A stretch of 64,000 nucleotides of DNA, taken from positions 1 through 64,000 of the forward strand of contig NZ_PUQD01000005.1 in the NCBI RefSeq assembly GCF_003331055.1, read 5' to 3'. This DNA is from Pseudomonas sp. AFG_SD02_1510_Pfu_092. GTDB lineage: Bacteria > Pseudomonadota > Gammaproteobacteria > Pseudomonadales > Pseudomonadaceae. Below, in pieces: positions 1 to 12,028 of this stretch (positions within the stretch are counted from its first letter, which is position 1; each line of letters starts with the position of its first letter). A program made the translations under genes and the position numbers. The notes beneath the pieces are model-generated. The model saw only the letters and a list, made by a program, of their open reading frames with translations. It did not search any database and was not told the DNA's origin.

Positions 1-97
1 GCGCCCCGCCGGGGGGGGGGGGGGGGGCGCCCCCCCCGCCCCCCCCCCCCCCCCCCCCCCGCCCCCCCCCCCCGGGGGGGGGGGGGGCCCCCCCGGC
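1..97. other. Homopolymer G/C runs, probable contig-end artefact
   Basis: Almost pure alternating runs of G and C with no coding or regulatory content. Reading inward on the minus strand from about 125, a REP-like sequence (GGGCCGC, TGT, GCGGCCC, ATCGCCGG) runs normally and then collapses into poly-G exactly where other copies of the family (for example 12910-13032) continue. This suggests an assembly or base-calling artefact at a repeat-induced break rather than real chromosome. Positions 98-161 hold only the REP remnant and the lipoprotein gene's downstream flank. Confidence 0.8.
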
Positions 98-125
98 GAT
101 GGGCCGCACAGCGGCCCCTTTTGAA
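98..125. repeat. Truncated REP element (family III)
   Basis: The hairpin GGGCCGC-ACA-GCGGCCC is followed by TTTT on the plus strand. It matches the outer part of the family III repeats at 12910 and 39581. The rest of the element is lost in the homopolymer run. It would lie just downstream of the lipoprotein gene. Confidence 0.6.
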
Positions 126-161
126 GACCACAAATCAGCCTTCAGGTTGCCTGTTACCCGA

Positions 162-380
162 TCAAGGGCAACCCGGCGCCTTGCGCTGGTGGTCTTCGTC
201 GTACTTTTCAAGGCCTTCCGGGCCCACGCGCTTGTTGATCACCGGCACGGTCTCGGCCTGCCACTCGGACTGGTAGCAACCACCCTTGGGCGGCTGCGCC
301 GGGTCGGCATCCGAGGCCGCGCCGCCGGCGCAGGCGCTCAGCAGGCCAGCCAGGATCATCACAGGCAATTGCTTGACCAT
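162..380 (-). CDS. Small predicted lipoprotein
   Basis: A 72-residue protein downstream of pgk in the same orientation. It begins with a short hydrophobic signal sequence ending in a lipobox (LLSAC, Cys at about residue 17), so it is probably lipidated and membrane anchored. The mature part is short and polar, with two further cysteines (in GGCYQSEW and near the C-terminus). I chose the start at 380 because GGGAG lies just upstream; a longer frame to 413 would spoil the signal sequence. The function is unknown. In pseudomonads a small gene of this kind commonly sits between pgk and the class II aldolase gene, which would lie beyond the left edge. Confidence 0.7.
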   Translation of the reverse strand: MVKQLPVMILAGLLSACAGGAASDADPAQPPKGGCYQSEWQAETVPVINKRVGPEGLEKYDEDHQRKAPGCP

Positions 381-412
381 CAGGCCACTCCCTTTGCCAA
401 GCGCCGACGTCA

Positions 413-1576
413 TCAGGCCTTGGCCCGCTCTTCCAGAATTGCCACGGCTGGCAGGACCTTGCCCTCGACGAACTCGAGGAAGGCGCCACCACCGGTAGAA
501 ATGTAGGAGATATCAGCGCCAACGCCATATTTGTCGATAGCCGCCAGGGTGTCACCGCCACCGGCGATGGAGAACGCGGCGCTTTCGGCGATGGCTTTGG
601 CCAGCACCTGGGTGCCGTTGCCGAACTGGTCGAACTCGAACACGCCGACCGGGCCGTTCCACAGGATGGTCTTCGACGACTTCAGCAGCTCGGCGAAGTT
701 GGCCGCGGTTTGCGGGCCGATGTCCAGGATCATGTCGTCGGCAGCGACGTCGGCGATGGCCTTGACGGTGGCTTCGGCCGTTTCGGCGAATTCCTTGGCA
801 ACCACCACATCGACCGGCAGCGGTACGCTGACCTTGGCGGCGATGGCCTTGGCGGTTTCGACCAGGTCAGGCTCGTACAGCGACTTGCCCACCGGGTGGC
901 CGGCAGCCGCCAGGAAGGTGTTGGCAATGCCGCCACCGACGATCAGCTGGTCGCAGACCGAGCTCAGGCTGTTCAGTACGTCCAGCTTGGTCGATACCTT
1001 GGAACCGGCGACGATGGCCGCCATCGGTTTGGCCGGGGCCTTCAGGGCCTTGCCCAGGGCATCCAGCTCGGCGGCCAGCAGCGGGCCGGCGGCAGCGACC
1101 TTGGCGAACTTGGCGACACCATGGGTCGAGCCTTCGGCGCGGTGGGCGGTACCGAACGCGTCCATGACGAATACGTCGCACAGGGCAGCGTACTTCTGCG
1201 CCAGTTCGTCGGCGTTCTTCTTCTCGCCCTTGTTGAAGCGCACGTTCTCGAACAGCACCAGGTCACCGGCCTGCACCTGGACACCGTCCAGGTAGTCGGC
1301 AACCAACGGCACTTCGCGGCCCAGGGCCTTGCTCAGGTAGTCGGCGACCGGCTTGAGGCTGTTCTCGGCCGAGAATTCGCCTTCGCTCGGGCGGCCCAGG
1401 TGCGAGCAGACCATTACCGCCGCGCCCTTCTCCAGGGCCAGCTTGATGGTCGGCAGCGCTGCCAGGATACGCGCGTCGCTGGCTACCACACCGTCCTTCA
1501 CAGGCACGTTGAGGTCTTCGCGGATCAGTACGCGCTTACCTTGCAGGTCGAGGTCGGTCATCTTCAACACGGTCAT
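413..1576 (-). CDS. pgk: Phosphoglycerate kinase
   Basis: Phosphoglycerate kinase (387 aa, the usual bacterial length) interconverts 1,3-bisphosphoglycerate + ADP and 3-phosphoglycerate + ATP in the cytoplasm. Diagnostic segments are the N-terminal [17 protein letters not shown] near residue 60, and the nucleotide-site GGGDT at about residue 340. AAGGA lies 9 bases before the ATG. It follows epd by 12 bases on the same strand, so the two are almost certainly cotranscribed in the order tktA-epd-pgk. In Entner-Doudoroff organisms such as pseudomonads this enzyme serves both lower glycolysis and gluconeogenesis. Confidence 0.97.
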   Translation of the reverse strand: MTVLKMTDLDLQGKRVLIREDLNVPVKDGVVASDARILAALPTIKLALEKGAAVMVCSHLGRPSEGEFSAENSLKPVADYLSKALGREVPLVADYLDGVQVQAGDLVLFENVRFNKGEKKNADELAQKYAALCDVFVMDAFGTAHRAEGSTHGVAKFAKVAAAGPLLAAELDALGKALKAPAKPMAAIVAGSKVSTKLDVLNSLSSVCDQLIVGGGIANTFLAAAGHPVGKSLYEPDLVETAKAIAAKVSVPLPVDVVVAKEFAETAEATVKAIADVAADDMILDIGPQTAANFAELLKSSKTILWNGPVGVFEFDQFGNGTQVLAKAIAESAAFSIAGGGDTLAAIDKYGVGADISYISTGGGAFLEFVEGKVLPAVAILEERAKA

Positions 1577-1588
1577 GAATGCAGTCCT

Positions 1589-2650
1589 TCAGGGCTGTTT
1601 GTTGCGGGTTGGGTGAACGACGTGCAGATAGTGTTCGGCAACGTCGAGCATACGGTTGGCGAACCCCCATTCGTTGTCGAACCAGGCCAGCAGGTTTACC
1701 AGGCGGGGGCCGGAAACACGGGTCTGGCTGGCATCGACGATCGCCGAATGCGGGTCATGGTTGAAATCACAGCTGGCATGGGGCAGCTCGGTGTAGGCCA
1801 GCAAGCCTTTCAGCGGGCCTTCCAGCGCCGCCTCGCGCAGCACCCGGTTGACTTCCGCCGCGCTGGTATCGCGGGCAGTCTGCAGGGTGATGTCCAGGCA
1901 CGAGACGTTGACGGTCGGTACGCGTACCGCTTTGGCCTGGATTCGCCCGGCAAGTTCCGGAAGCAGGCGCTCGATGCCACGCGCCAGACCAGTGGACACC
2001 GGGATCACCGACTGGAAGGCCGAACGGGTACGCCGCAGGTCTTCGTGGTGGTAGGCGTCGATCACCGGTTGGTCATTCATCGCCGAGTGAATGGTGGTGA
2101 TCTGCACGTACTCGATGCCGAACGCCTGGTCGAGCACGCGCAGCAGCGGCACGCCGCAATTGGTGGTACACGAGGCGTTGGACACCAGCCGCTCGGTACC
2201 GGTCAGGCAGGCCTGGTTGATGCCATATACCACCGTGGCGTCGACGTCGGCCTCGCTGGCCATCGGCTGCGAGAACAGCACCCTCGGGGCGCCGGCGTCG
2301 AGAAAGCGCTGGCCGTCGGCGCGGGTGTTGTAGGCGCCGGAGCACTCCAGCACCAGGTCGATGTCCAGGGCGGCCCAGTCGATGCCTTCGGGGGTGGCAC
2401 TGCGCATCACTTTCACGCAGTCGCCATTGATATGCAGACAGTCGCCATCGACCCGCACCTCCCCAGGGAAGCGCCCGTGGGTGGAGTCGAAGCGTGTCAG
2501 GTATTCCAGGCTGGCCTGGTCGGCCAGGTCGTTCAACGCAACGATCTCGAAACCGGCCTTCGCCCCCCGCTCGAACAGCGCGCGCAGGACACAGCGGCCG
2601 ATCCGGCCATAACCGTTGAGTGCAACTTTGTAGGGACGCAGGTGGGACAT
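1589..2650 (-). CDS. epd: D-erythrose-4-phosphate dehydrogenase (GAPDH family)
   Basis: A GAPDH-superfamily enzyme of 353 aa. It has an N-terminal NAD-binding motif (NGYGRIGR, residues 12-19) and a catalytic cysteine in SNASCTTNC (Cys161). Its position between transketolase, which makes erythrose-4-phosphate, and pgk is the classical setting of epd (also called gapB), which oxidises erythrose-4-phosphate to 4-phosphoerythronate for pyridoxal phosphate synthesis. The frame extends upstream to 2779, but that part translates a REP element; the ATG at 2650 begins MSHLRPYKVALNGYG, where family members start. A plain GAPDH role cannot be excluded from sequence alone. Confidence 0.9.
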   Translation of the reverse strand: MSHLRPYKVALNGYGRIGRCVLRALFERGAKAGFEIVALNDLADQASLEYLTRFDSTHGRFPGEVRVDGDCLHINGDCVKVMRSATPEGIDWAALDIDLVLECSGAYNTRADGQRFLDAGAPRVLFSQPMASEADVDATVVYGINQACLTGTERLVSNASCTTNCGVPLLRVLDQAFGIEYVQITTIHSAMNDQPVIDAYHHEDLRRTRSAFQSVIPVSTGLARGIERLLPELAGRIQAKAVRVPTVNVSCLDITLQTARDTSAAEVNRVLREAALEGPLKGLLAYTELPHASCDFNHDPHSAIVDASQTRVSGPRLVNLLAWFDNEWGFANRMLDVAEHYLHVVHPTRNKQP

Positions 2651-2680
2651 TCGTGGGCTCGCTAACGCATGATGGCGGTT

Positions 2681-2787
2681 GGGGCCGCGTTGCGGCCCAT
2701 CGCGACGCAAGGCCGCTCCCACAGGGCCCGCATATGCAGGACCTTGTGGGAGCGGCCTTGTGTCGCGAAACGAGGGCAAAGCCCTCG
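2681..2787. repeat. REP pair, family II
   Basis: Two inverted copies of the GGCCGCTCCCACAGG / GTGGGAGCGGCC type with flanking TTTCGCGACACAAGG-like arms, between tktA and epd. Transcripts of the operon must cross it, so it may stabilise or partly terminate mRNA. Confidence 0.85.
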
Positions 2788-2800
2788 CCTTACGCCTTTA

Positions 2801-4798
2801 TCAGTCTTCCAGCAGCTCTTCGGCAGTACCGAGGATGTTCTCCACGGTGAAGCCGAACTCTTCGAACAGTGCCGAAGCCGGCGCCGACTCACCGTAGGTG
2901 GTCATGCCGATGACGCGACCTTCCAGGCCGACGTACTTGTACCAGAAGTCGGCGTGGGCGGCCTCGATGGCGATGCGCGCGCCCACTTCCAGTGGCAGCA
3001 CGGACTGCTTGTAGGCAGCGTCCTGGGCATCGAACACGCTGGTGCATGGCATGGATACCACACGCACCTTGCGACCCTGCTCGGTCAGCTGGGCGTACGC
3101 CTGCACAGCCAGGCCGACTTCGGAGCCGGTGGCGATCAGGATCAGTTCAGGCTCGCCGGCACAGTCCTTGAGCACGTAGCCGCCACGGTTGATGTCGGCG
3201 ATCTGCTGGGCGTCGCGGTCCTGATGCTGCAGGTTCTGACGCGAGAAGATCAGCGCCGAAGGGCCGTCCTTGCGCTCCAGGGCGTACTTCCAGGACACGG
3301 CGGATTCCACCGCGTCGGCCGGGCGCCAGGTGTCCAGGTTCGGCGTGCTGCGCAGGCTGGTCAGCTGCTCGATCGGCTGGTGAGTCGGGCCGTCTTCGCC
3401 CAGGCCGATGGAGTCGTGGGTGTAGACGTGGATCACCCGCTGCTTCATCAGCGCCGACATGCGCACGGCGTTGCGGGCGTATTCCATGAACATCAGGAAG
3501 GTCGCGCCGTAAGGCACCAGGCCGCCATGCAGGGCAACGCCGTTCATGATCGCGGTCATGCCGAATTCGCGCACGCCGTAGAACACGTAGTTGCCGCTGG
3601 CGTCATTGGCTTCGACACCCTTGCAGCCCTTCCACAGGGTCAGGTTGGAGCCGGCCAGGTCAGCCGAACCGCCGAGGAATTCCGGCAGCAGCGGGCCGAA
3701 GGCGTTCAGGGCGTTCTGGCTGGCCTTGCGGCTGGCGATGGTTTCGCCCTTGGCGGCCACTTCGTTGATGTAGGCCTGGGCCTTCTCGCTGAAATCGGCC
3801 GGCAGCTCGCCGCTGGCACGGCGCTTGAACTCTGCAGCCAGCTCCGGGTAGGCCTTGGCGTAGGCGTCGAAACGCTGGTTCCACTCGGCTTCGAGCTTGG
3901 CACCGGCAGCCTTGGCATCCCATTCGGCATAGATGTCGGCGGGGATTTCGAACGGGCCGTGGTTCCAGTTCAGTGCCTTGCGGGTCAGGGCGATTTCGTC
4001 GTTGCCCAGCGGTGCACCGTGGCAATCTTCCTTGCCCTGCTTGTTCGGCGAGCCAAAACCGATGGTGGTCTTGCAGCAGATCAGGGTCGGGCGATCGCTC
4101 TTGCGGGCGGTTTCGATGGCGGTCTTGATCTCGTCGGCATCATGCCCGTCGACGTTGCGGATCACCTGCCAGTTGTAGGCTTCGAAACGCGCCGGGGTGT
4201 TGTCGGTGAACCAGCCGTGCACTTCGCCGTCGATGGAGATGCCGTTGTCGTCGTAGAAGGCGATCAGCTTGTTCAGGCCCAGGGTGCCGGCCAGCGAGGC
4301 GACTTCGTGGGAGATGCCTTCCATCATGCAGCCGTCGCCGAGGAACACGTAGGTGTTGTGGTCGACGATGGTGTGGCCGTCACGGTTGAACTGGGCCGCC
4401 AGCACTTTTTCGGCCAAGGCGAAGCCCACGGCGTTGGCGATACCTTGGCCGAGCGGGCCGGTGGTGGTTTCGACGCCAGGGGTGTAGCCGTACTCCGGGT
4501 GGCCCGGGGTGCGGCTGTGCAGCTGGCGGAAGGCCTTGAGGTCGTCGATCGACAGGTCGTAGCCGGTCAGGTGCAGCAGCGAGTAGATCAGCATCGAGCC
4601 GTGGCCGTTGGACAGCACGAAGCGGTCACGGTCGGCGAAAGCCGGGTTGCTCGGGTTGTGCTTCAGATAGTCGCGCCAAAGCACTTCGGCGATATCCGCC
4701 ATACCCATGGGGGCACCTGGGTGGCCGCTGTTGGCCTTTTGCACGGCATCCATGCTGAGGGCACGAATGGCGTTGGCACGTTCACGACGGCTGGGCAT
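2801..4798 (-). CDS. tktA: Transketolase
   Basis: Transketolase (665 aa) transfers two-carbon ketol units in the pentose phosphate pathway using thiamine diphosphate and Mg2+. The N-terminal domain carries the ThDP motif GDGCMMEG (residues 154-161) with the downstream DDN, and [10 protein letters not shown] and SNGHGSM are also typical. The frame continues to 4993, but the ATG at 4798 ([19 protein letters not shown]) has AGGAG upstream and matches the family start. It is the first gene of the minus-strand tktA-epd-pgk block and is divergent from sahR-metK across a 342-base intergenic region. Confidence 0.97.
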   Translation of the reverse strand: MPSRRERANAIRALSMDAVQKANSGHPGAPMGMADIAEVLWRDYLKHNPSNPAFADRDRFVLSNGHGSMLIYSLLHLTGYDLSIDDLKAFRQLHSRTPGHPEYGYTPGVETTTGPLGQGIANAVGFALAEKVLAAQFNRDGHTIVDHNTYVFLGDGCMMEGISHEVASLAGTLGLNKLIAFYDDNGISIDGEVHGWFTDNTPARFEAYNWQVIRNVDGHDADEIKTAIETARKSDRPTLICCKTTIGFGSPNKQGKEDCHGAPLGNDEIALTRKALNWNHGPFEIPADIYAEWDAKAAGAKLEAEWNQRFDAYAKAYPELAAEFKRRASGELPADFSEKAQAYINEVAAKGETIASRKASQNALNAFGPLLPEFLGGSADLAGSNLTLWKGCKGVEANDASGNYVFYGVREFGMTAIMNGVALHGGLVPYGATFLMFMEYARNAVRMSALMKQRVIHVYTHDSIGLGEDGPTHQPIEQLTSLRSTPNLDTWRPADAVESAVSWKYALERKDGPSALIFSRQNLQHQDRDAQQIADINRGGYVLKDCAGEPELILIATGSEVGLAVQAYAQLTEQGRKVRVVSMPCTSVFDAQDAAYKQSVLPLEVGARIAIEAAHADFWYKYVGLEGRVIGMTTYGESAPASALFEEFGFTVENILGTAEELLED

Positions 4799-4948
4799 CG
4801 CTGATCTCCTGGGGTTTGAATAGGTGGTGTCACGAAAAAAGGCGGCCATTTTCGCCCACTGCGGGGGCTGGGGGCAATGACGTATGGTCGCAGTCGGGGG
4901 ATTTTCCTCTGATTGGCACTGATTTCGGGGCAAAATCTGGAAATCGGT

Positions 4949-5046
4949 GCCGGCTTCTTCGCGGGTGAACCCGCTCCCACAGGGTCGCACCAAGCCTGAG
5001 GGCAGTGCTGAACCTGTGGGAGCGGGTTCACCCGCGAAGAGACCCG
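4949..5046. repeat. REP pair, family I
   Basis: Two inverted copies of the P. putida 35-base REP core (GCGGGTGAACCCGCTCCCA and its complement) about 28 bases apart, with matching CCGGC / CCCG flanks. Confidence 0.9.
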
Positions 5047-5076
5047 AAAGGGCAACCCCGCACTCCGCCCATCATT

Positions 5077-5100
5077 CAATATCAAAACTTTTTGATATTG
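5077..5100. promoter_or_regulatory. Perfect palindrome, candidate SahR operator
   Basis: The arms CAATATCAAAA and TTTTGATATTG form a perfect 11-base inverted repeat around a 2-base centre, 40 bases upstream of the ArsR-type regulator gene. It is markedly AT-rich against its GC-rich surroundings. A weak promoter, TTGCGA (5104-5109), 17 bases, TAGACT (5127-5132), follows directly, which would place the palindrome beside the -35 box. The site is most simply read as an autoregulatory operator for sahR-metK. Confidence 0.75.
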
Positions 5101-5140
5101 GCCTTGCGAGGGCAACGATGCCTGTCTAGACTGCCGCCCC

Positions 5141-6133
5141 ATGAACCTACGTGCGCAATCGATTCCCGAGCAACGCGAAGCATTGGCTGCCCTGTGCAAA
5201 GCCAGTGGCGACGCGCTGCGCCTGAACGTGTTGCGCGCCTTGGCCAACGACTCGTTCGGCGTGCTGGAACTGGCACAGATCTTCGACGTCGGCCAGTCGG
5301 GCATGAGCCACCACCTCAAGGTGCTGGCCCAGGCCGAGCTGGTGGCGACCCGGCGCGAAGGCAATGCCATCTTCTACCGCCGCGCCCTGCCCGACAGCCT
5401 GCGCCTGGGCGGCCGGCTGCACGCGGCGCTGCTCGAAGAGGTGGACGACCTGGCCCTGCCGCCCGCCGTGCAGGCGCGCATCGCCCAGGTGCAGCAACGC
5501 CGTGCAGCCACCAGCCAGGACTTCTTCCTGCGCGTGGAAGAGAAATTCCGCGCCCAACAAGACCTGATCGCCGGCCTGCCGCAGTACCGCGAAAGCCTGC
5601 TGGCGCTGCTCGACAAACTGCATTTCGACCCGGCCGCCAGCGCCCTGGAGGTCGGCCCCGGTGACGGCGGCTTCCTGCCAGACCTGGCCCGCCGCTTCGC
5701 CCGGGTCACCGCGCTGGACAACAGCCCGACCATGCTCGAACTGGCACGCCAGGTCTGCGAACGTGAACGGCTGGGTAATGTAAACCTGCAGTTGGCCGAT
5801 GCACTGGGTGCAACGGATGTGGAAGCCGACTGCGTTGTGCTGAACATGGTCTTGCACCATTTCAGCGATCCGGCCCTGGCCCTGCGCCAGCTGGCCAAAC
5901 GGGTGAAGGCAGGCGGCAGCCTGCTGGTCACCGAACTGTGCAGCCATGACCAGGGCTGGGCGCGGGAAGCCTGCGGCGATCTCTGGCTCGGCTTCGAACA
6001 GGACGACCTGGCCCGTTGGGCCACGGCAGCCGGGCTGGCCCCGGGGGACAGCCTGTACGTGGGCTTGCGTAACGGTTTCCAGATCCAGGTCCGCCATTTT
6101 CAGCGGACGGCTGGCGACATACACCATCGGTAA
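5141..6133 (+). CDS. sahR: ArsR-family regulator fused to a SAM-dependent methyltransferase domain, SahR type
   Basis: A 330-aa fusion. The N-terminal ~85 residues form an ArsR winged helix (LELAQIFDVGQSGMSHHLKVL, about residues 42-62, with the wing at TRREGNAIFYR). The C-terminal half is a class I methyltransferase fold with SAM motif I, LEVGPGDGG, at about residue 168. This architecture, directly upstream of metK with an 18-base gap, matches the SahR regulators described in Proteobacteria, which sense S-adenosylhomocysteine through the methyltransferase domain and control SAM-cycle genes. The ArsR metal-binding cysteine motif is not evident, in line with a metabolite rather than metal signal. 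No strong Shine-Dalgarno precedes the ATG, and the candidate -10 box is only 8 bases away, so the message may be nearly leaderless. Identification rests on architecture and context. Confidence 0.85.
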   Translation: MNLRAQSIPEQREALAALCKASGDALRLNVLRALANDSFGVLELAQIFDVGQSGMSHHLKVLAQAELVATRREGNAIFYRRALPDSLRLGGRLHAALLEEVDDLALPPAVQARIAQVQQRRAATSQDFFLRVEEKFRAQQDLIAGLPQYRESLLALLDKLHFDPAASALEVGPGDGGFLPDLARRFARVTALDNSPTMLELARQVCERERLGNVNLQLADALGATDVEADCVVLNMVLHHFSDPALALRQLAKRVKAGGSLLVTELCSHDQGWAREACGDLWLGFEQDDLARWATAAGLAPGDSLYVGLRNGFQIQVRHFQRTAGDIHHR

Positions 6134-6151
6134 ATTTCAGGAACCTTCGAG

Positions 6152-9189
<3,038 letters not shown>

Positions 9190-9321
9190 ATTTTTACCAA
9201 TTTGCCTGTAGGGATATGCCCGGATTCACCCGGAAAAGCCCAACAAGGGTTCCTAAAAGGGCAAAACCAAGGCAGGATTTCCCCCAACTTTTGCTGCCCC
9301 GCCCCGTCAAGGAGGCTTTTC

Positions 9322-9714
9322 ATGAAACGTATTTCGACCCTTTTTCTGCTCGCGACACTTGGCCTGGCCGCTACCACCGCACAGGCTGCCCAGCCGGATG
9401 CCGGCCTGACCGGTTGCGCCGCCAAGCGCAGTGCCATCGAGAACCAGCTGAAGATTGCCCGCGACCATGGCAACGACGACCAGGTCGCGGGGCTGGAAGA
9501 GGCGTTGCGTGGGGTCGACAACTGCACCGATGCCAGCCTGCGCAAGGAGCGTGAGCAAAAGGTGCTCGACGCCCGTCACGAAGTGGCGCAACGGGAAAAG
9601 GACTTGAAGAAAGCAGAGAAGAAAGGCGACTCGGAGAAGATCAACAAGCGCAAGGACAAGCTGGCCGAGTCGCGCAAGGAACTGCAGGAAGCGGTGGAAG
9701 ATCTGGACCGCTAA
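9322..9714 (+). CDS. DUF1090 family periplasmic protein
   Basis: A 130-aa secreted protein of the DUF1090 (YqjC-like) type. It has a signal peptide (cleavage after AQA, about residue 23), a short region with two cysteines (GCAAKRSAIE and NCTDASL) that may form a disulfide, and a highly charged Lys/Glu-rich C-terminal coiled coil (about 75-130). AAGGAGG precedes the ATG at 9322. No function is established for the family; it is exported and probably a helical periplasmic protein. It stands alone, downstream of ligB by 132 bases. Confidence 0.8.
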   Translation: MKRISTLFLLATLGLAATTAQAAQPDAGLTGCAAKRSAIENQLKIARDHGNDDQVAGLEEALRGVDNCTDASLRKEREQKVLDARHEVAQREKDLKKAEKKGDSEKINKRKDKLAESRKELQEAVEDLDR

Positions 9715-9765
9715 GGCAGCGGCACACACCGCTCAATGTGGGAGCGACGCAGCCACCACCTGCCA

Positions 9766-10227
9766 TCAATGGTTACGAAACTCGGTATGACAAGCCTTGC
9801 ACGCCGCCTCCACCTGGTCCATCGGCGCCTTCAGTTGCGCGGCGTCCAGCGGCTGGCTGCGCGTCACATCGACCAGTTCACCGGTGACGCCTTCCAGCTG
9901 CCGGGCCAGGTCATGGAACCGCGCCTGGCGCTGCCACACCTCGGCACGCGCGCTGCTTTCGCCAGCAGCGTCCTGTACCTGGGGGAAGTGCTGCCAGGGC
10001 TGGTGCGAAAGGTTGTCCAGCTTTACTGCACCGTCGGCAAACTTCACCCCGTCGAACGGCAACCGGCCGCGCAGCATGCCCCCCAGGTCTTCACTGGTCT
10101 TGAGCATGTCCTTGAAGATCACCTTGCGCTTGCCAAGCGGCGAGTTCGGGTCAACCCGATCGCAACCACCCAGGGCGCCGCCCAAGGCCAGTACTGCCAG
10201 CAGAACAACGGTCAATCGCTTCAACAT
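9766..10227 (-). CDS. Predicted class II c-type cytochrome lipoprotein
   Basis: A 153-aa predicted lipoprotein with an N-terminal hydrophobic segment and lipobox (ALGGC). The heme-attachment motif CKACH lies only five residues from the C-terminus, the arrangement of cytochrome c' / c556-type four-helix-bundle cytochromes. Charged helical stretches precede it. ATG at 10227 is preferred over a GTG three codons earlier. It is transcribed divergently from mltA. A periplasmic electron carrier or redox sensor is likely; the partner is unknown. No other respiratory gene is adjacent. Confidence 0.75.
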   Translation of the reverse strand: MLKRLTVVLLAVLALGGALGGCDRVDPNSPLGKRKVIFKDMLKTSEDLGGMLRGRLPFDGVKFADGAVKLDNLSHQPWQHFPQVQDAAGESSARAEVWQRQARFHDLARQLEGVTGELVDVTRSQPLDAAQLKAPMDQVEAACKACHTEFRNH

Positions 10228-10346
10228 CACGCTCACTTCGGCCTACGCAAATGGGCGGCCAGTATCGCCGGCCAACGGCCAAAGACCAATAGCCACATAA
10301 AAAACAGGGGCGGATCTTCATGTTCGCCCATGACAGGAACGCACTC

Positions 10347-11498
10347 ATGAAATCTGCCCTGCGCCATCTGGCCTGGACACTCCCGGCACTTGCCCTATTG
10401 GCCGGCTGCAACGGTGGCGAGAACGCCAAACCCGAACCGCATGCCGTCGCCACCTATGCCACTGCCACCTGGCAAGACCTGCCAGCTGTCAGCGACGCCG
10501 ACCTGGTGGCCGGCTTCCAGGCCTGGCGCAACGGCTGTGAAAAGCTCAAGCGCGACGCCGTCTGGGCCAGCACCTGCGAAGCCGCCGTCAACGTGCCGGA
10601 CAATGCCCTGCAGGTACGCGCCTTCCTGCAACAGAACCTGCAGGTATATGGCCTGCGTTCGGCACAGAACAATGCCAACGGCCTGATCACCGGCTACTAC
10701 GAACCGGTCTACCCTGGCAGCCTGAGCCAGTCGGCGACCAACCACGTGGCGGTCTACGGCATCCCCGACGACATGATCGTGGTCGACCTGGCCAGCGTAT
10801 ACCCCGAACTCAAGGGCAAGCGCCTGCGTGGTCGCCTCGATGGCCGGGTGCTCAAGCCTTACGACACCGCCGAGGTGATCAACCGTGACGGCGTCAAGGC
10901 GCCGGTGCTGGCCTGGCTGACCGACCCGATGGACCTGCAGTTTCTGCAAATCCAGGGCTCCGGCCGGGTACAGCTGGAAGATGGCCGCCAGTTGCGCCTG
11001 GGCTACGCCGACCAGAACGGCCACCCCTACCGGCCGATCGGGCGCTGGCTGGTGGAGCAAGGCCAGTTGAAAAAGGAAGAAGTGAGCATGGGTGCCATTC
11101 ATGCCTGGGCCCAGGCCAACCCGCAGCGGGTTCCGGAGCTGCTCGCCAGCAACCCCAGCTACGTGTTCTTCAGCACCCGCCCGGACAGCAACGAAGGCCC
11201 GCGCGGTTCGCTGAACGTGCCGCTGACCGCCGGCTACAGCGTGGCCATCGACCGCAAGGTGATTCCGCTGGGCAGCTTGCTGTGGCTCGCCACCACGCGC
11301 CCGGACGGCACCCCGGTGGTGCGCCCGGTGGGGGCGCAGGACACCGGCGGGGCGATTGCCGGCGAGGTGCGCGCGGACCTGTTCTGGGGCACCGGGCCGC
11401 AGGCCGGGGAACTGGCCGGGAACATGAAGCAGCAAGGGCAGATCTGGCTGCTGTGGCCCAAGGGCAAGCCGTTGCCTGAGGTGCCGAAAGTCCTCTGA
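10347..11498 (+). CDS. mltA: Membrane-bound lytic murein transglycosylase A
   Basis: MltA (383 aa) cleaves the glycan strands of peptidoglycan to 1,6-anhydromuropeptides at the outer membrane. It starts with a signal sequence and lipobox (ALLAGC, Cys at about residue 21). The body has the conserved GLITGYYEP and the C-terminal 3D domain, with catalytic aspartate in AQDTGGAIAGEVRADLFWG. The ATG at 10347 is used because the signal peptide begins there; an in-frame ATG at 10320 would add nine residues in front of it. It is followed by a REP pair and converges with the MAPEG gene. Confidence 0.95.
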   Translation: MKSALRHLAWTLPALALLAGCNGGENAKPEPHAVATYATATWQDLPAVSDADLVAGFQAWRNGCEKLKRDAVWASTCEAAVNVPDNALQVRAFLQQNLQVYGLRSAQNNANGLITGYYEPVYPGSLSQSATNHVAVYGIPDDMIVVDLASVYPELKGKRLRGRLDGRVLKPYDTAEVINRDGVKAPVLAWLTDPMDLQFLQIQGSGRVQLEDGRQLRLGYADQNGHPYRPIGRWLVEQGQLKKEEVSMGAIHAWAQANPQRVPELLASNPSYVFFSTRPDSNEGPRGSLNVPLTAGYSVAIDRKVIPLGSLLWLATTRPDGTPVVRPVGAQDTGGAIAGEVRADLFWGTGPQAGELAGNMKQQGQIWLLWPKGKPLPEVPKVL

Positions 11499-11510
11499 CG
11501 TTACGCTTGC

Positions 11511-11600
11511 CCTGTGGGAGCGGGTTTACCCGCGAAGAAGACTACGCGGTATATGGCACCGGCTTCGCCGGTGTTCGCGGCTAAAGCCGCTCCCACAGGG
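11511..11600. repeat. REP pair, family I, with internal CACCGGC hairpin
   Basis: A family I copy and an inverted, slightly diverged copy enclose a GCGGTATATGGCACCGG module that folds as CACCGGC-TTC-GCCGGTG. The same composite layout occurs at 49214 and 57312. It lies between the convergent mltA and MAPEG genes. Confidence 0.9.
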
Positions 11601-11613
11601 ACCGCACCAGCTT

Positions 11614-12000
11614 TCAGATGGAAACCACGAAGAACGCCACGATAATCGCCATCCCGGCAAACCACACCAGCGAGCGCAACACAGCCCAGTCGGCCAGATA
11701 GCAAATGATGTAAAGCAGCCGGCTGGTGATGTACATCACGCCCAGTACATCCTGGGTAACCTGCTCGGCGTTGCCGACGATATCCGCCACCAGCACGGCG
11801 GCGGCAAAGGCCGGAAAGGCTTCGAAACTGTTCTGCTGGGCCGCATGCGCGCGCCGCGGCAGCCCGGAAAGGGTATCCAGAAATGCCCGCGGGTCGTGGT
11901 TGTCACGCAGGCGGAAGCGGCCACTGCCGGCCTTGGCGATCAGCGCGCACAGTGGCGGCAGGAACAACGCAATGAGGATGCACCAGAGGGCAACAGTCAT
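11614..12000 (-). CDS. MAPEG-family membrane protein
   Basis: A 128-aa integral membrane protein with about four hydrophobic helices, matching the small bacterial MAPEG proteins (related to microsomal glutathione S-transferase). The segment RAHAAQQNSFEAFPAFAAAV is characteristic of the family. AAGGAG lies upstream of the ATG. Some family members conjugate or reduce lipophilic electrophiles, but activity of this bacterial branch is not established. It is preceded on the same strand by a DMT transporter gene 28 bases upstream, so the two may be cotranscribed. Confidence 0.85.
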   Translation of the reverse strand: MTVALWCILIALFLPPLCALIAKAGSGRFRLRDNHDPRAFLDTLSGLPRRAHAAQQNSFEAFPAFAAAVLVADIVGNAEQVTQDVLGVMYITSRLLYIICYLADWAVLRSLVWFAGMAIIVAFFVVSI

Positions 12001-12028
12001 GGACAGGACTCCTTGTTCAGTCTTCAGG

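Larger units (their letters stand above)
4799..5140. other. Intergenic region between tktA and sahR
   Basis: This 342-base divergent promoter region contains the tktA leader (with AGGAG), a family I REP pair (4949-5046) and the sahR operator palindrome (5077-5100). No open reading frame in it looks real. Confidence 0.7.

Noticed and set aside
1..97. G-tracts as a G-quadruplex or replication-linked element
   Set aside because: Pure homopolymers at the sequence edge, breaking a known repeat, are better explained as an artefact.
710..4804. Plus-strand frames of 651 and 711 codons opposite pgk, epd and tktA
   Set aside because: Shadow frames with the same biased composition; the minus strand has three well-known enzymes.
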